This document shows positions 26,272 to 34,317 of a DNA stretch of 64,000 nucleotides, piece after piece. Below the pieces are notes generated by a model, which saw only the letters and a program-made list of their open reading frames with translations, ran no database searches and was not told the origin of the DNA. Position 1 is the first letter of the stretch, and each line of letters opens with the position of its first letter. This stretch comes from Halioglobus japonicus (GTDB lineage: Bacteria > Pseudomonadota > Gammaproteobacteria > Pseudomonadales > Halieaceae): positions 434,001-498,000 of the forward strand of contig NZ_CP019450.1 in assembly GCF_001983995.1 (NCBI RefSeq). The letters run 5' to 3'. Both the position numbers and the translations under genes were made by a program.

Positions 26272-27906
26272 CTAATCGAGGAAACTGACCGGCCCGGCAC
26301 CCATGTGGGACTGAACCAGCGCCTTGTACTCGTCCTCAATCTGCTTGCGCTTCAACTTCATGGTCGGGGTGAGCAGGGCATTTTCGATCGTCCACTCATC
26401 GCAGACAAAGATATTGGAAATGCGCTCATATGACGGCACTTCACTGTTAATCTCCTCGAGCAGTGATTCCAGCTCGGCCTGCACCGCTGCCCGGTCCTTG
26501 GCCAGACCAACCTCTGACAGCGTCACCAGAACAATCGGCTGGTCGAGGCCATGGCCCATACAGCAGAACTGAGCCAGATTCGGATTGCGACCAAACAGCG
26601 ATTCGAGCTTCATCGGCACGATGAACTTACCCTTTGAGGTTTTGAAGACCTCGGACACCCGCCCTGTCACCCACAGGTTGCCATCGTCATCGAAGCGCCC
26701 TGAGTCACCGGTGCAGTACCAGCCATCGTCGAATACTTCCGCGGTTTTCTCCTCGTTGAGGTAATAACCTTTCATCAGACCGAGGCTTTTGAACTGAATC
26801 TCGCCCGCGTCCGATACCCGTACCTGGACGCTCGGGTCCATGGGCTGACCAACACAGCCGGAAATGGGTTGATCATCCTTTGTCCAGGCGATGCCATGGA
26901 CAAAGTTTTCCGTCATGCCGTAGCCGTCCCGCAACGCAATTCCCATGGACAGGAACCAGTCCTGCACGTCTACCGGGCAAGGCGCAGAGCCGGTGATAAT
27001 GCAGCGCGCACGCGACAGGCCCAGCGCCTGGGCGATGCCCGCTTTCTGCTCATCGTTGAGGCCGGCCTGCGCCTCGGGCGGAATCTTGGCGTCGATCCCC
27101 GCTTTGAATTTCACCCACAGGCGCGGCACGGCAAAGAAGAACGTCGGCTGCACCGAGCGAACCTCGTCACCAAAGGTGTCCAGAGACTCAGAGAATGAAA
27201 TCGAGGCATTGCTGTACAGGCTGGTCATCTCAACGATGATGCGCTCCGCCGCGTGTGACATGGGCAAAAAGGAGAAAAATTCGTTGGGCGTCTCATTCAT
27301 GCGGAAGCTTATAACCAGCCCCGGCACGACATGGCCGGGCGTCTGGTGCATATGCATGACCCCCTTGGGATTGCCGGTGGTACCGGAGGTATAGATGATG
27401 GTGAACACGTCTTCGCCATTGGGCACCGGCGATTCCAGGTAAGGCTCATAGCTAGCAATGACTTCGTCGAGGCTAGTATCCGCCGCGAACTTACAACCCA
27501 GCATCGCGACCGTCTCTACACCCTCGGGCAGGGCCTCGGTTACGCGCGCGTGCTGATCAAAATCGCCGCAGAACACCAGTTTCACGGCCGAGTGGTTGAA
27601 AATATAGTTCGCTGAACCGATGTCCTGGCCCGGGTAGATCGGCACGCTAATGTGGCCAGCGAGCATGATCGCCAGATCACAAATAGGCCAATCCATACTA
27701 TTAGACGACCAGATACCAATGCGGCTGCCTGCCGGGTAGTTCTTGTCGCGCAGAAATGCGGCGATACGGCGCACCCGGTTCCCCACATCGCGCCAAGTAT
27801 GCTCCGACCATTCGAGGTTTTTCGGCTGGCGCAGGTATACCTTGTCGGGAGTTTCCTGCTCCCAGCGATAGAACATTTCCAGAGGGGTGACGAGTGCTGC
27901 GGACAT
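26272..27906 (-). CDS. AMP-dependent long-chain acyl-CoA synthetase
   Basis: 544 aa, ATG 27906. Adenylation motifs 'FTIIYTSGTTGNPKGVMHMH', 'RDGYGMTENFVHG' and 'WYCTGDSGRFDDDGNLWVTGRVSEVFKTSKGKFIVPMKLE' are intact. The last is closest to the eukaryote-like FadD/FAA1 (FadD15-type) class. It activates fatty acids to acyl-CoA, fitting the acyl-CoA dehydrogenase at 30-32 kb. It converges with epmB with 8 nt between. Confidence 0.92.
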   Translation of the reverse strand: MSAALVTPLEMFYRWEQETPDKVYLRQPKNLEWSEHTWRDVGNRVRRIAAFLRDKNYPAGSRIGIWSSNSMDWPICDLAIMLAGHISVPIYPGQDIGSANYIFNHSAVKLVFCGDFDQHARVTEALPEGVETVAMLGCKFAADTSLDEVIASYEPYLESPVPNGEDVFTIIYTSGTTGNPKGVMHMHQTPGHVVPGLVISFRMNETPNEFFSFLPMSHAAERIIVEMTSLYSNASISFSESLDTFGDEVRSVQPTFFFAVPRLWVKFKAGIDAKIPPEAQAGLNDEQKAGIAQALGLSRARCIITGSAPCPVDVQDWFLSMGIALRDGYGMTENFVHGIAWTKDDQPISGCVGQPMDPSVQVRVSDAGEIQFKSLGLMKGYYLNEEKTAEVFDDGWYCTGDSGRFDDDGNLWVTGRVSEVFKTSKGKFIVPMKLESLFGRNPNLAQFCCMGHGLDQPIVLVTLSEVGLAKDRAAVQAELESLLEEINSEVPSYERISNIFVCDEWTIENALLTPTMKLKRKQIEDEYKALVQSHMGAGPVSFLD

Positions 27907-28075
27907 GATGTACTTCCTGAGTAACGGGTCTGATAATAAGCAATTGACTATAGCTTAAGAGCCGAGGCACTGCCCCCTGGATATGCCGACAGTGATGGGC
28001 ATTATTCTTCTCAGCCGATACCGCGCTGACCCGCGCCTCGTGATAGGATGCGCGTTTTAGAAGGAGGACACGCCG

Positions 28076-28417
28076 ATGCGTTATTGGCTACTTGGTATTC
28101 TGGCGGCACTGAGCATGCAAGCGCATGCCCAGCTCGCCCCCCAACCCCCGCAGGCACCTCAGCCACCACAGGGCAATGACATCATGGGCAAAGCGATGAT
28201 TGTGTCGCGGATTGCCGGGCTTTGCGAAGGCATCCGGCAGGTGAAGGTTTTTCAGGATGCCGCCCAGCTGGAAGGCGGCGACGAGTTTGTGGTGAAGTTT
28301 CTCAATGCCGAGGCCAAGCGCCTGGGCAAGACAATGCAGCAACTCGATACCCAGTGTATCCAGGCCCAAAGTACCTTTGAGCAGCTCTCCACAATGGCCG
28401 GCATCAGCCCGCAGTAA
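28076..28417 (+). CDS. Small secreted protein of unknown function
   Basis: 113 aa, preceded by GAAGGAGG. Signal peptide of 18 residues (MRYWLLGILAALSMQAHA), then a Pro/Gln-rich spacer (LAPQPPQAPQPPQG) and a helical domain of about 75 residues with two cysteines (GLCEGIRQ and DTQCIQAQ), possibly disulfide-linked. No family recognised; periplasmic by signal. Confidence 0.7.
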   Translation: MRYWLLGILAALSMQAHAQLAPQPPQAPQPPQGNDIMGKAMIVSRIAGLCEGIRQVKVFQDAAQLEGGDEFVVKFLNAEAKRLGKTMQQLDTQCIQAQSTFEQLSTMAGISPQ

Positions 28418-28513
28418 CAACGTGTCACGCCGTCGATTTCGGCGGCCGACCTGGCGCTTGTGTTGCGCGCCAGTACAGGCAAAATGGTCTCTTCTTCCCA
28501 CGAGGCTGTGAAC

Positions 28514-28884
28514 ATGCAGACGGATCCGCTTTCATCGGTAGCCAGCGATCTCCAACCCGAGATTACGATGCAACTAAATCAGGCAATAGCTCTTGGCGAA
28601 GCCGGGGTTGATCCATACATTCTCGACTTGTGCAGAGGCTATATCGACGCTGCGCTCCACTGTCGCGACTGGCGGCCCCCGCGGATGCCTGGGGAGAGAA
28701 AGAGCAGGCGGTGATTCAGCTCACTGAGCAGTTTGTGATGTCGGTCAGCACACTGGAAGCAGCCAGCATCGAGGCACTCCTGCCTTTTTTCAGGGCCGAC
28801 GAGGTTTATGCCCTTGTACACGCCCTGTATCTCATGGACATGTCGCTGCGTTTTGACATGGTAGGCAGGGAGGTATTGCTATGA
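28514..28884 (+). pseudogene. Frameshifted small gene upstream of a CMD-family gene
   Basis: Translation from ATG 28514 (GAGG upstream) runs MQTDPLSSVASDLQPEITMQ...YIDAALHCRDWRPP, then leaves frame at a run of five C (28676-28680). Reading on one frame back gives 'ADAWGEKEQAVIQLTEQFVMSVSTLEAASIEALLPFFRADEVYALVHALYLMDMSLRFDMVGREVLL'. Six Cs would restore a single 124-aa protein whose stop overlaps the ATG of the next gene (ATGA). Helical, perhaps related to the AhpD/CMD fold but without its CxxC. May be intact in reality if the C run was undercalled. Confidence 0.65.
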
Positions 28885-29408
28885 GCAGATTACCCGCAGA
28901 TGCACTCACCGCCGGCGTGTCCGGCGATGGTGAACTCGATCGGGCGATTGCCGGCTTCGCCGCATCTGTCGTGCGCCAAAAAGGGGTCGACCCGTTGACC
29001 ACTGAACTGGTGCGCCTGCGCTGCGCCCAGATTCACGACTGCAGACTTTGCGGATCGCTGCGCAATGCAGAAGCACTTGCCGAAGGTTTTGACGAAGACA
29101 TGCAGGCCAAAATCAGCCGCTATGAGCAGAGCGACCTGGCTCCTCACCAGATTGCTGCGCTGCGCCTTTGCGACGCCATGATACTGACTCCGTCCCTTGC
29201 AGACGCAACCTTAAAGGCCAACCTGCGCGAGCATTTTTCACCCGCACAAATTGCTGAACTCATGTTTGATGTCATGAAGTGGAGCCAGCAAAAGGCCCTG
29301 GTTGCACTGCGCATGGAAGCGCCGCCGTGGCAGGAGATTAACGTGCTCACCTTCAACCAGCAGGGACAGCCGGGCTTTGAGGGCCCGGCCTACACCGAAG
29401 AGGCTTAG
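28881..29408 (+). CDS. Carboxymuconolactone decarboxylase (AhpD-like) family protein
   Basis: 175 aa, ATG overlapping the previous stop. Contains the AhpD-like redox block 'ELVRLRCAQIHDCRLCGSLRNAEALAEGF' with CxxC and the following 'LAPHQIAALRLCDAMILTP' helix pair and 'FSPAQIAELMFDVMKWSQQKALVAL'. This suggests a thiol peroxidase-type or CMD-fold protein. It is translationally coupled to the frameshifted partner. Its stop codon overlaps, tail to tail, the stop of the quinoprotein remnant on the other strand. Confidence 0.83.
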   Translation: MSRLPADALTAGVSGDGELDRAIAGFAASVVRQKGVDPLTTELVRLRCAQIHDCRLCGSLRNAEALAEGFDEDMQAKISRYEQSDLAPHQIAALRLCDAMILTPSLADATLKANLREHFSPAQIAELMFDVMKWSQQKALVALRMEAPPWQEINVLTFNQQGQPGFEGPAYTEEA

Positions 29409-29604
29409 TCTGCCGCCGCCGCTGGCGGCGCGATCTCGTAGGCCAGCAACACATTGCCCGGCATGTGGAAGTAAATCCCATAGCCTGAGTTCATATACAC
29501 GGTATCACCGTTAAATACCGGGCCAGTGCCAGCGGCGAGAAAGAGCGGCCGCCGATAAAAAGGCCGTAATTCGAGCTGAGTGAAGGGAGTACCGCCCTGA
29601 AACG
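29405..29604 (-). pseudogene. C-terminal remnant of a PQQ-type quinoprotein dehydrogenase
   Basis: On the minus strand an open frame of about 65 codons with no start ends at a TAA at 29405. It reads '...LFLAAGTGPVFNGDTVYMNS' then 'GYGIYFHMPGNVLLAYEI' and a short Ala/Pro tail. The block GYGxxxxMPGNVLLA is characteristic of the last blade of PQQ/polyvinyl-alcohol-dehydrogenase-like beta-propellers. The rest of the gene is missing: directly upstream are a terminator and the 3' end of tRNA-Pro. It is a scar of a deletion or of an integration event at the tRNA. Confidence 0.65.
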
Positions 29605-29631
29605 AAAAAGCCCCGAATGTCGGGGCTTTTT
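29605..29631 (-). terminator. Rho-independent terminator behind tRNA-Pro
   Basis: AAAAAGCCCCGA / TCGGGGCTTTTT, a 12-bp stem with a three-base loop (29617-29619). It is symmetric with T runs in both directions, so it can end transcripts on either strand; its natural client is the tRNA gene 7 nt upstream on the minus strand. Confidence 0.85.
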
Positions 29632-29637
29632 GGTGTT

Positions 29638-29714
29638 TGGTCGGTGTGAGAGGATTTGAACCTCCGACCCCTTCCTCCCGAAGGAAGTGCGCTACCAGGC
29701 TGCGCTACACACCG
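29638..29714 (-). tRNA. tRNA-Pro (anticodon CGG)
   Basis: 77 nt including an encoded CCA (29638-29640). Acceptor arm CGGTGTG pairs with CACACCG; D arm GCGC-AGCCTGGTA-GCGC; anticodon stem CTTCC/GGAAG with loop TTCGGGA, anticodon CGG (reads CCG); T arm GGAGG-TTCAAAT-CCTCT. Very similar to E. coli proK. The 3' end faces a gene remnant, which is the geometry of tRNA-associated integration sites. Confidence 0.97.
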
Positions 29715-29731
29715 TTAATTTAAGGCGCGCC

Positions 29732-29760
29732 ACTATACCAAATGGCTTAAGGGCCGCCAA
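29732..29760 (-). promoter_or_regulatory. tRNA-Pro promoter
   Basis: On the minus strand TTGGCG (29755-29760) and TATAGT (29732-29737) are separated by 17 nt, followed by the GC-rich discriminator GGCGCGCC, which is typical of stringently controlled stable-RNA promoters. Confidence 0.7.
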
Positions 29761-29765
29761 TGCCC

Positions 29766-29978
29766 TCAGTATATGCCGGCCGCCCGTGCAATCCACTGGC
29801 TGACAAAGCTGAGAATGGTTACGGAACCAATCAGCAGCAGGATCATATAGAACGGACGAAATGGCTTGCGTTCGACCGAGTTGACGCCGCGCTTAAGGAA
29901 TTCGTCGACCTTAGCCTGATCCTCGGGATACAGGGAATTCTGGTAGCTGCGGTCTTGCTGTTCTTCAGGCTGTTTCAT
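29766..29978 (-). CDS. DUF3094 small membrane protein
   Basis: 70 aa. N-terminal 'LYPEDQAKVDEFLKRGVNSVERKPFRPFYMILLL' and one transmembrane helix (MILLLIGSVTILSFVSQWIA) match DUF3094, a small gammaproteobacterial family of unknown function. It ends 6 nt before the tRNA-Pro promoter. It starts after the terminator of the acyl-CoA dehydrogenase gene, so it needs its own promoter or read-through. Confidence 0.82.
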   Translation of the reverse strand: MKQPEEQQDRSYQNSLYPEDQAKVDEFLKRGVNSVERKPFRPFYMILLLIGSVTILSFVSQWIARAAGIY

Positions 29979-29982
29979 AGAT

Positions 29983-30016
29983 AAAAAAAGGGGAGAACAC
30001 GGTACGTATTCTCCCC
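29983..30016 (-). terminator. Terminator of the acyl-CoA dehydrogenase gene
   Basis: On the minus strand GGGGAGAA (30009-30016) pairs with TTCTCCCC (29990-29997) across an 11-base loop, followed by seven T. It lies about 55 nt after the acyl-CoA dehydrogenase stop and just before the DUF3094 start codon. Confidence 0.85.
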
Positions 30017-30069
30017 CCGAATAAAGGGAATGTCACGCCAAACCGGCGCGATTTCCCAGCAGCAAACGT

Positions 30070-31863
30070 TTAGAACGCGAACATTTCCTCGGGCATCTGC
30101 ATGAGGTTGTCAGCGCCGGCCAGCATGGTGGTCTTCAGCGACTCGGTACGCGGCAGCAGGCGTTCGAAGTAGAACTGCGCGGTCATCAGCTTGGCCTCGT
30201 AGAACGAGGTGTCGCCGTCGGCAGCGGCAATCTTCTGGCGGGCGATAATCGCCATCTTGGCCCAGAAGTAGGCCAGTGTGATGTAACCGGAGTACATCAG
30301 GTAATCCACCGCAGCGGAGCCCGCTTCGTCAGGGTTGCTCATGGCAGCTTCGCCAATCTGCATGGACACACCCAGCCACTCGTCTTTCTTGGCGTTGAGC
30401 GCGTCGATGAAGGGCTTATCTTCCTCGGCGGTGTTGGCCTGGCACAGCTCGTCGATCATGTTGGTGAAGTTGAGCAGCATCTTGCCGCCGGAACCCAGTA
30501 CCTTACGACCGATCAGGTCCATGGCCTGGATACCGGTGGTGCCTTCGTACAGCATGGCAATACGGCAGTCGCGGACGATCTGCTCCATGCCCCACTCGCT
30601 GATAAAGCCGTGGCCACCGAAAATCTGAACGCCGTGGTTGGCAGCTTCGTAACCGGTTTCGGTCATGAATGCCTTGGCGATCGGGGTCAGCAGTGACATC
30701 AGGTCATCAGCGTTTTTCGCTTCTTGCTCGGCGCCCTTGTCCACAATGTCGCCCAGCATGGCCAGGTACAGCAGGAACGCGCGGCTGCCTTCGGCAAAGG
30801 CCTTCTGGGTCAGCAGCATCTTGCGCACGTCGGGGTGCACGATGATCGGATCCGCGGGGCCATCGGCGTTCTTGGGGCCGGTGAGGCTGCGCATCGCCAG
30901 GCGCTCTTTGGCGTAGGTCAGGGCGCCCTGGAAGCTCTGCTCCATGTGGGACAGGCCCTGGGCAGCAGTACCGATGCGCGCAGTATTCATAAAGGTGAAC
31001 ATGCAGTTCAGGCCACGGTTCTCGGGGCCAATCAGGTAGCCCTTGGCGCCGTCGAAGTTCAGCACGCAGGTGGCGTTGCCGTGAATTCCCATCTTGTGCT
31101 CGATCGATGCACAGTGCACGCCATTGCGCTCACCGACAGAACCGTCATCGTTCACGTTCATTTTGGGAACGATAAACAGGGAGATACCCTTGGTGCCTTC
31201 CGGTGCGTCCGGGAGGCGAGCCAGTACGATGTGGACAATATTGTCCGTCATGTCGTGTTCACCGGCGGAGATGAAGATCTTCTGGCCGGTAATCGCGTAG
31301 GAGCCGTCGGCATTGGGCTCGGCCTTGGTGCGCAGCAGGCCCAGGTCAGAACCACAATGAGATTCGGTCAGACACATGGTGCCTGTCCACTCGCCGGAAA
31401 TCAGCTTGGTGAGGTACTTTTGCTTCTGCTCTTCGGTACCGTGCTCTTCAATGGTCTTAACAGCACCGTGGCTCAGGCCGGGGTACATACCCCAGGACCA
31501 GTTGGCGCTACCCACCATTTCAGTGTTCACAATGCCCACCAGGTTGGGCATGCCCTGACCGCCGTAATCAACATCGGCAGACAGCGAGGGCCAGCCATTG
31601 TCGACATACTGCTGGTAGGCTTCTTTGAAGCCCGCCGGGGTGGTCACACCCTCTTCGCTCCAGGTACATCCCTCTTCGTCACCAACACGGTTCAGGGGCT
31701 GCAAAACTTCTTCACAGAACTTGGCGCCTTCGGCCGCAATCGCGTCCATCAGGTCGGTGCTGGCCTCTTCGTAGCCGGGCAGGGTCTGGAAAACTTTTTC
31801 CGCTTCCAGTACTTCGTTGACAACAAAACCGATGTCGCGCAGGGGAGCCTTATAGTCTGGCAT
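30070..31863 (-). CDS. Acyl-CoA dehydrogenase with C-terminal extension (DmdC-like)
   Basis: 597 aa, ATG 31863 with AAAGGA upstream. Begins 'MPDYKAPLRDIGFVVNEVL', has 'TMCLTESHCGSDLGLLRTKAEP' and 'GQKIFISAGEHD' (FAD/substrate blocks), 'HVHKMGIHGNAT'-like 'EHKMGIHGNATCVLNF', and 'MLYEGTTGIQAMDLIGRKVL' with the expected catalytic Glu, then an extra ~130-residue helical domain. This long class includes 3-methylmercaptopropionyl-CoA dehydrogenase (DmdC) and other fatty acyl-CoA dehydrogenases; the substrate cannot be fixed from sequence. Single-gene transcript with its own promoter and terminator. Confidence 0.92.
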   Translation of the reverse strand: MPDYKAPLRDIGFVVNEVLEAEKVFQTLPGYEEASTDLMDAIAAEGAKFCEEVLQPLNRVGDEEGCTWSEEGVTTPAGFKEAYQQYVDNGWPSLSADVDYGGQGMPNLVGIVNTEMVGSANWSWGMYPGLSHGAVKTIEEHGTEEQKQKYLTKLISGEWTGTMCLTESHCGSDLGLLRTKAEPNADGSYAITGQKIFISAGEHDMTDNIVHIVLARLPDAPEGTKGISLFIVPKMNVNDDGSVGERNGVHCASIEHKMGIHGNATCVLNFDGAKGYLIGPENRGLNCMFTFMNTARIGTAAQGLSHMEQSFQGALTYAKERLAMRSLTGPKNADGPADPIIVHPDVRKMLLTQKAFAEGSRAFLLYLAMLGDIVDKGAEQEAKNADDLMSLLTPIAKAFMTETGYEAANHGVQIFGGHGFISEWGMEQIVRDCRIAMLYEGTTGIQAMDLIGRKVLGSGGKMLLNFTNMIDELCQANTAEEDKPFIDALNAKKDEWLGVSMQIGEAAMSNPDEAGSAAVDYLMYSGYITLAYFWAKMAIIARQKIAAADGDTSFYEAKLMTAQFYFERLLPRTESLKTTMLAGADNLMQMPEEMFAF

Positions 31864-31941
31864 TGTCCTTTACCTCTCTTTGTTTAAACCGGCCCGCGGT
31901 GGCAGCAGCCACCCCATAGGGACCATGTAAGCAGTGCACAC

Positions 31942-31969
31942 ATTTTGCGTAAAACGCCCCCGAAGTCAA
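31942..31969 (-). promoter_or_regulatory. Putative promoter of the acyl-CoA dehydrogenase gene
   Basis: Minus strand TTGACT (31964-31969), 16 nt, CAAAAT (31942-31947), about 80 nt before the start codon. The -35 is close to consensus. Confidence 0.5.
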
Positions 31970-32050
31970 ATACCTTTTTCGGGTTAGCCCCGGGCGGAGT
32001 CAGATATTCTGGTTATAAAGCGATCAAACGGGCGTCTTGCGATCAGATAA

Positions 32051-32066
32051 TAGTAAGCGCTTACTA
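32051..32066. promoter_or_regulatory. 16-bp perfect palindrome, possible operator
   Basis: TAGTAAGCGCTTACTA overlaps the bioD stop codon and lies about 82 nt upstream of the predicted -35 of the acyl-CoA dehydrogenase promoter. The core GTAAGCGCTTAC resembles LacI-family or TetR-type operators. Which regulator binds, if any, is unknown. Confidence 0.4.
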
Positions 32067-32738
32067 CTGCATAATCTCCCGAATATCAAGAGATTGACCT
32101 GCTTCAACAGGGCTCCAGGGGGAAATATGGGCCACCTCACCCAGAAACGGTGCAGGCAGCAGGTGCATCAGTGTGTCCAGGTTTTCCTCGTGGCACGTCA
32201 TTCGCTCACCGGGTTGATTTGCTACCCAGCCTGCCAGCGGCAGGCCGTCACCTAACACGGCCTCGGCCGTCAGCAGGGCGTGGTTAATACAGCCCAGGCG
32301 CATGCCGACGACAAGAATCACACCCACCTGTAACTCGCGGGCGAGGTCGGCGAGCGTCTCCCGAGGGGAGAGCGGGACACGCCAGCCACCGGCACCTTCG
32401 ATCAGCACCAGATCATGCGGCCCGGTCATAACGCCGCGGCAAAACCCCGCCAGTTGCGAGGCCTTCATGGTCCGGCCCACCTGGGCGACAGCAATGTGCG
32501 GGGCAATTGCCGGTGCCAGTGCCACCGGGTTGACCTGGGCGTAGGGCAGCTGCGCGGTCATACTGGCCATCAATGCGAGAGCATCTTCATTCTGGCCCTG
32601 ATCGTCACAGCCGGCTGCCACCGGTTTCACGGCCGCGGTGTTGAGCCCGGCCGCAGCCGCCGCCTCGAGAATGGCACAGCTCACCGCGGTCTTCCCCACC
32701 TCGGTATCGGTACCGGTCACAAAGAAAGTCTTGCTCAT
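32064..32738 (-). CDS. bioD: Dethiobiotin synthetase
   Basis: 224 aa, ATG 32738. P-loop 'FFVTGTDTEVGKTAVSCAIL', 'KPVAAGCDDQGQNEDALALM', 'LIEGAGGWRVPLSPRETLADLA' and 'GCINHALLTAEAV' are standard. It makes the ureido ring of dethiobiotin from diaminopelargonate, CO2 and ATP. Last gene of bioB-bioF-bioHC-bioD, 10 nt behind the BioHC fusion gene. Confidence 0.95.
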   Translation of the reverse strand: MSKTFFVTGTDTEVGKTAVSCAILEAAAAAGLNTAAVKPVAAGCDDQGQNEDALALMASMTAQLPYAQVNPVALAPAIAPHIAVAQVGRTMKASQLAGFCRGVMTGPHDLVLIEGAGGWRVPLSPRETLADLARELQVGVILVVGMRLGCINHALLTAEAVLGDGLPLAGWVANQPGERMTCHEENLDTLMHLLPAPFLGEVAHISPWSPVEAGQSLDIREIMQ

Positions 32739-32748
32739 ATTCGCTCTC

Positions 32749-34317
32749 TCACACTTTCGTCAGGGTACCGAAGTACACCTCATAACTGGCGGGCAGCAGT
32801 CCATCGCGCCGCCACTGCTCGTACGCCTGCAACATCCCCTGCAGGGCCCTGCGGCCGGTCAGGCCGACGGGACGATCGCGGTTGACGTTGTGGGCCCCCA
32901 GGGTTTTCAGCTCATTGAGCAATTCGCGCACCTGGCGGTATTCCATACAGAACGGCTCAATATCCACCTGCAACGCAATGCCCGGGGTGCGCGCCGCCGC
33001 CTGATCGAGACGCTCCAAAGGGAGAAATTCGTTAACGTGCTGATACTCATCCACGGCTGCCCAGGAAGATCGCAGTTCATGCAACGTGGCAGGCCCCAGC
33101 GAGGTAAAGACGCAGCGCCCGCCCGGCCGCAGTACCCGCGCAACTTCGGCGAACAACAACTCCGGGCGCAAGCACCATTGAATGGCAAGGCTACTGAACA
33201 CCAGATCAACCGAGGCGGAGGCCAGTGGCAATGCCTCGGCGTCGCCCACCAGCCACTCGCCCGCCTGGGGATGCACATCGCGTGCATAACGAACCATGCC
33301 CTCGGCCAGGTCCAGGCCGATATACGTGGCGTCGGGAAACCGTTGCCTGAGCGCGGCGCTGAAATGGCCGGTGCCGCTCCCGAGATCCAGCACCTTCTCC
33401 GGCGCCTCCGGCAGCGCGTTAATACTGGCCAACAGACGATCACCGACGTCTCGCTGCAATTGGGCGACACTGTCATATTCTGCCGCCGCGCGGCTGAAAG
33501 ACTGCGCCACATCGTGCTTGGCCAGTGCCAGTGGCGCCGCTACCGCAGCCAATAGATTCTGTTCCGCCAGGAATGCCTGCAGCGCTTCGGCGACTGCTTC
33601 TGGCTGTTCGAGAGGGGCGGTGTGTGCGCAACCAGCAAACACCCACACTCGTGCTGGCAGTCCTCGCATCGAGTCCTGCAACTCCGGCGGGTGCAGTCCA
33701 TCGTTGTCGGCCAGCAAATGCAGTTGCGGCGGCAGCAATGACGACAGCAATTGGCGTTGATCCAGTTGCGCTAGCCAGATCAGACCGGTTTCCAGCGCCA
33801 AACCAGGCTGCGGTGGACGCAGGGCCTGAAGCTCGCGCAGCAGTGCACGTGGATTCTCCGCGCCCGCCACCTGCAGGCTGTCAAAGCGGCGCAAGGTTCG
33901 CTGTTCATCATCGCGGTATGCGGAGGCGAATACGGCTAGGTCTGCCGCCGGCATTCCCGGCCAGTCGAGTTGGGCCACGAAACAGGGATTCGTACACAGC
34001 GTCACTACCGCACGTACGCGCTCCGGTGCTCGCTCGGCCAGGGCCAGGGCAAGCTGGCCGCCCAGCGACCACCCCAGGTAAACCGCCCCGGTAGGTGCCG
34101 CGGCCAGGATCTCGTCGAGCAGCACATCGAACTCCGGCGCCTTGTCCCCACAGCCGGGAGCCAGCCCGGGCAAATCCAGTAACGTCACATCGGCCCAAAG
34201 ACGCAGGGAGGGCAGCATCGGCCGCCACACCTCGCGATTGGCACCCCAACCGTGCAATAACACCAGTTTCTGACGAGGCTCACCGCTTGCGGGCAAATAT
34301 TCGCGCTGCAACATCAC
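32749..34317 (-). CDS. bioC: BioH-BioC fusion: pimeloyl-ACP methyl ester esterase plus malonyl-ACP methyltransferase
   Basis: 522 aa in a single frame. Residues 1-245 are a BioH-type alpha/beta hydrolase: '[15 protein letters not shown]', nucleophile '[23 protein letters not shown]', acid/His in '[12 protein letters not shown]' and '[21 protein letters not shown]'. Residues ~265-522 are a BioC methyltransferase: '[24 protein letters not shown]', SAM motif '[20 protein letters not shown]', '[11 protein letters not shown]'. The methyltransferase caps malonyl-ACP to start pimelate synthesis and the esterase removes the methyl at the end, so one polypeptide holds the first and last steps. Overlaps bioF by ATGA. 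Such fusions are known in some bacteria. Confidence 0.95.
   Translation of the reverse strand: MMLQREYLPASGEPRQKLVLLHGWGANREVWRPMLPSLRLWADVTLLDLPGLAPGCGDKAPEFDVLLDEILAAAPTGAVYLGWSLGGQLALALAERAPERVRAVVTLCTNPCFVAQLDWPGMPAADLAVFASAYRDDEQRTLRRFDSLQVAGAENPRALLRELQALRPPQPGLALETGLIWLAQLDQRQLLSSLLPPQLHLLADNDGLHPPELQDSMRGLPARVWVFAGCAHTAPLEQPEAVAEALQAFLAEQNLLAAVAAPLALAKHDVAQSFSRAAAEYDSVAQLQRDVGDRLLASINALPEAPEKVLDLGSGTGHFSAALRQRFPDATYIGLDLAEGMVRYARDVHPQAGEWLVGDAEALPLASASVDLVFSSLAIQWCLRPELLFAEVARVLRPGGRCVFTSLGPATLHELRSSWAAVDEYQHVNEFLPLERLDQAAARTPGIALQVDIEPFCMEYRQVRELLNELKTLGAHNVNRDRPVGLTGRRALQGMLQAYEQWRRDGLLPASYEVYFGTLTKV

Noticed and set aside
30724-31887. 387-aa plus-strand frame opposite the acyl-CoA dehydrogenase
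   Set aside because: Antisense shadow of a GC-rich gene; no recognisable domain or ribosome site.
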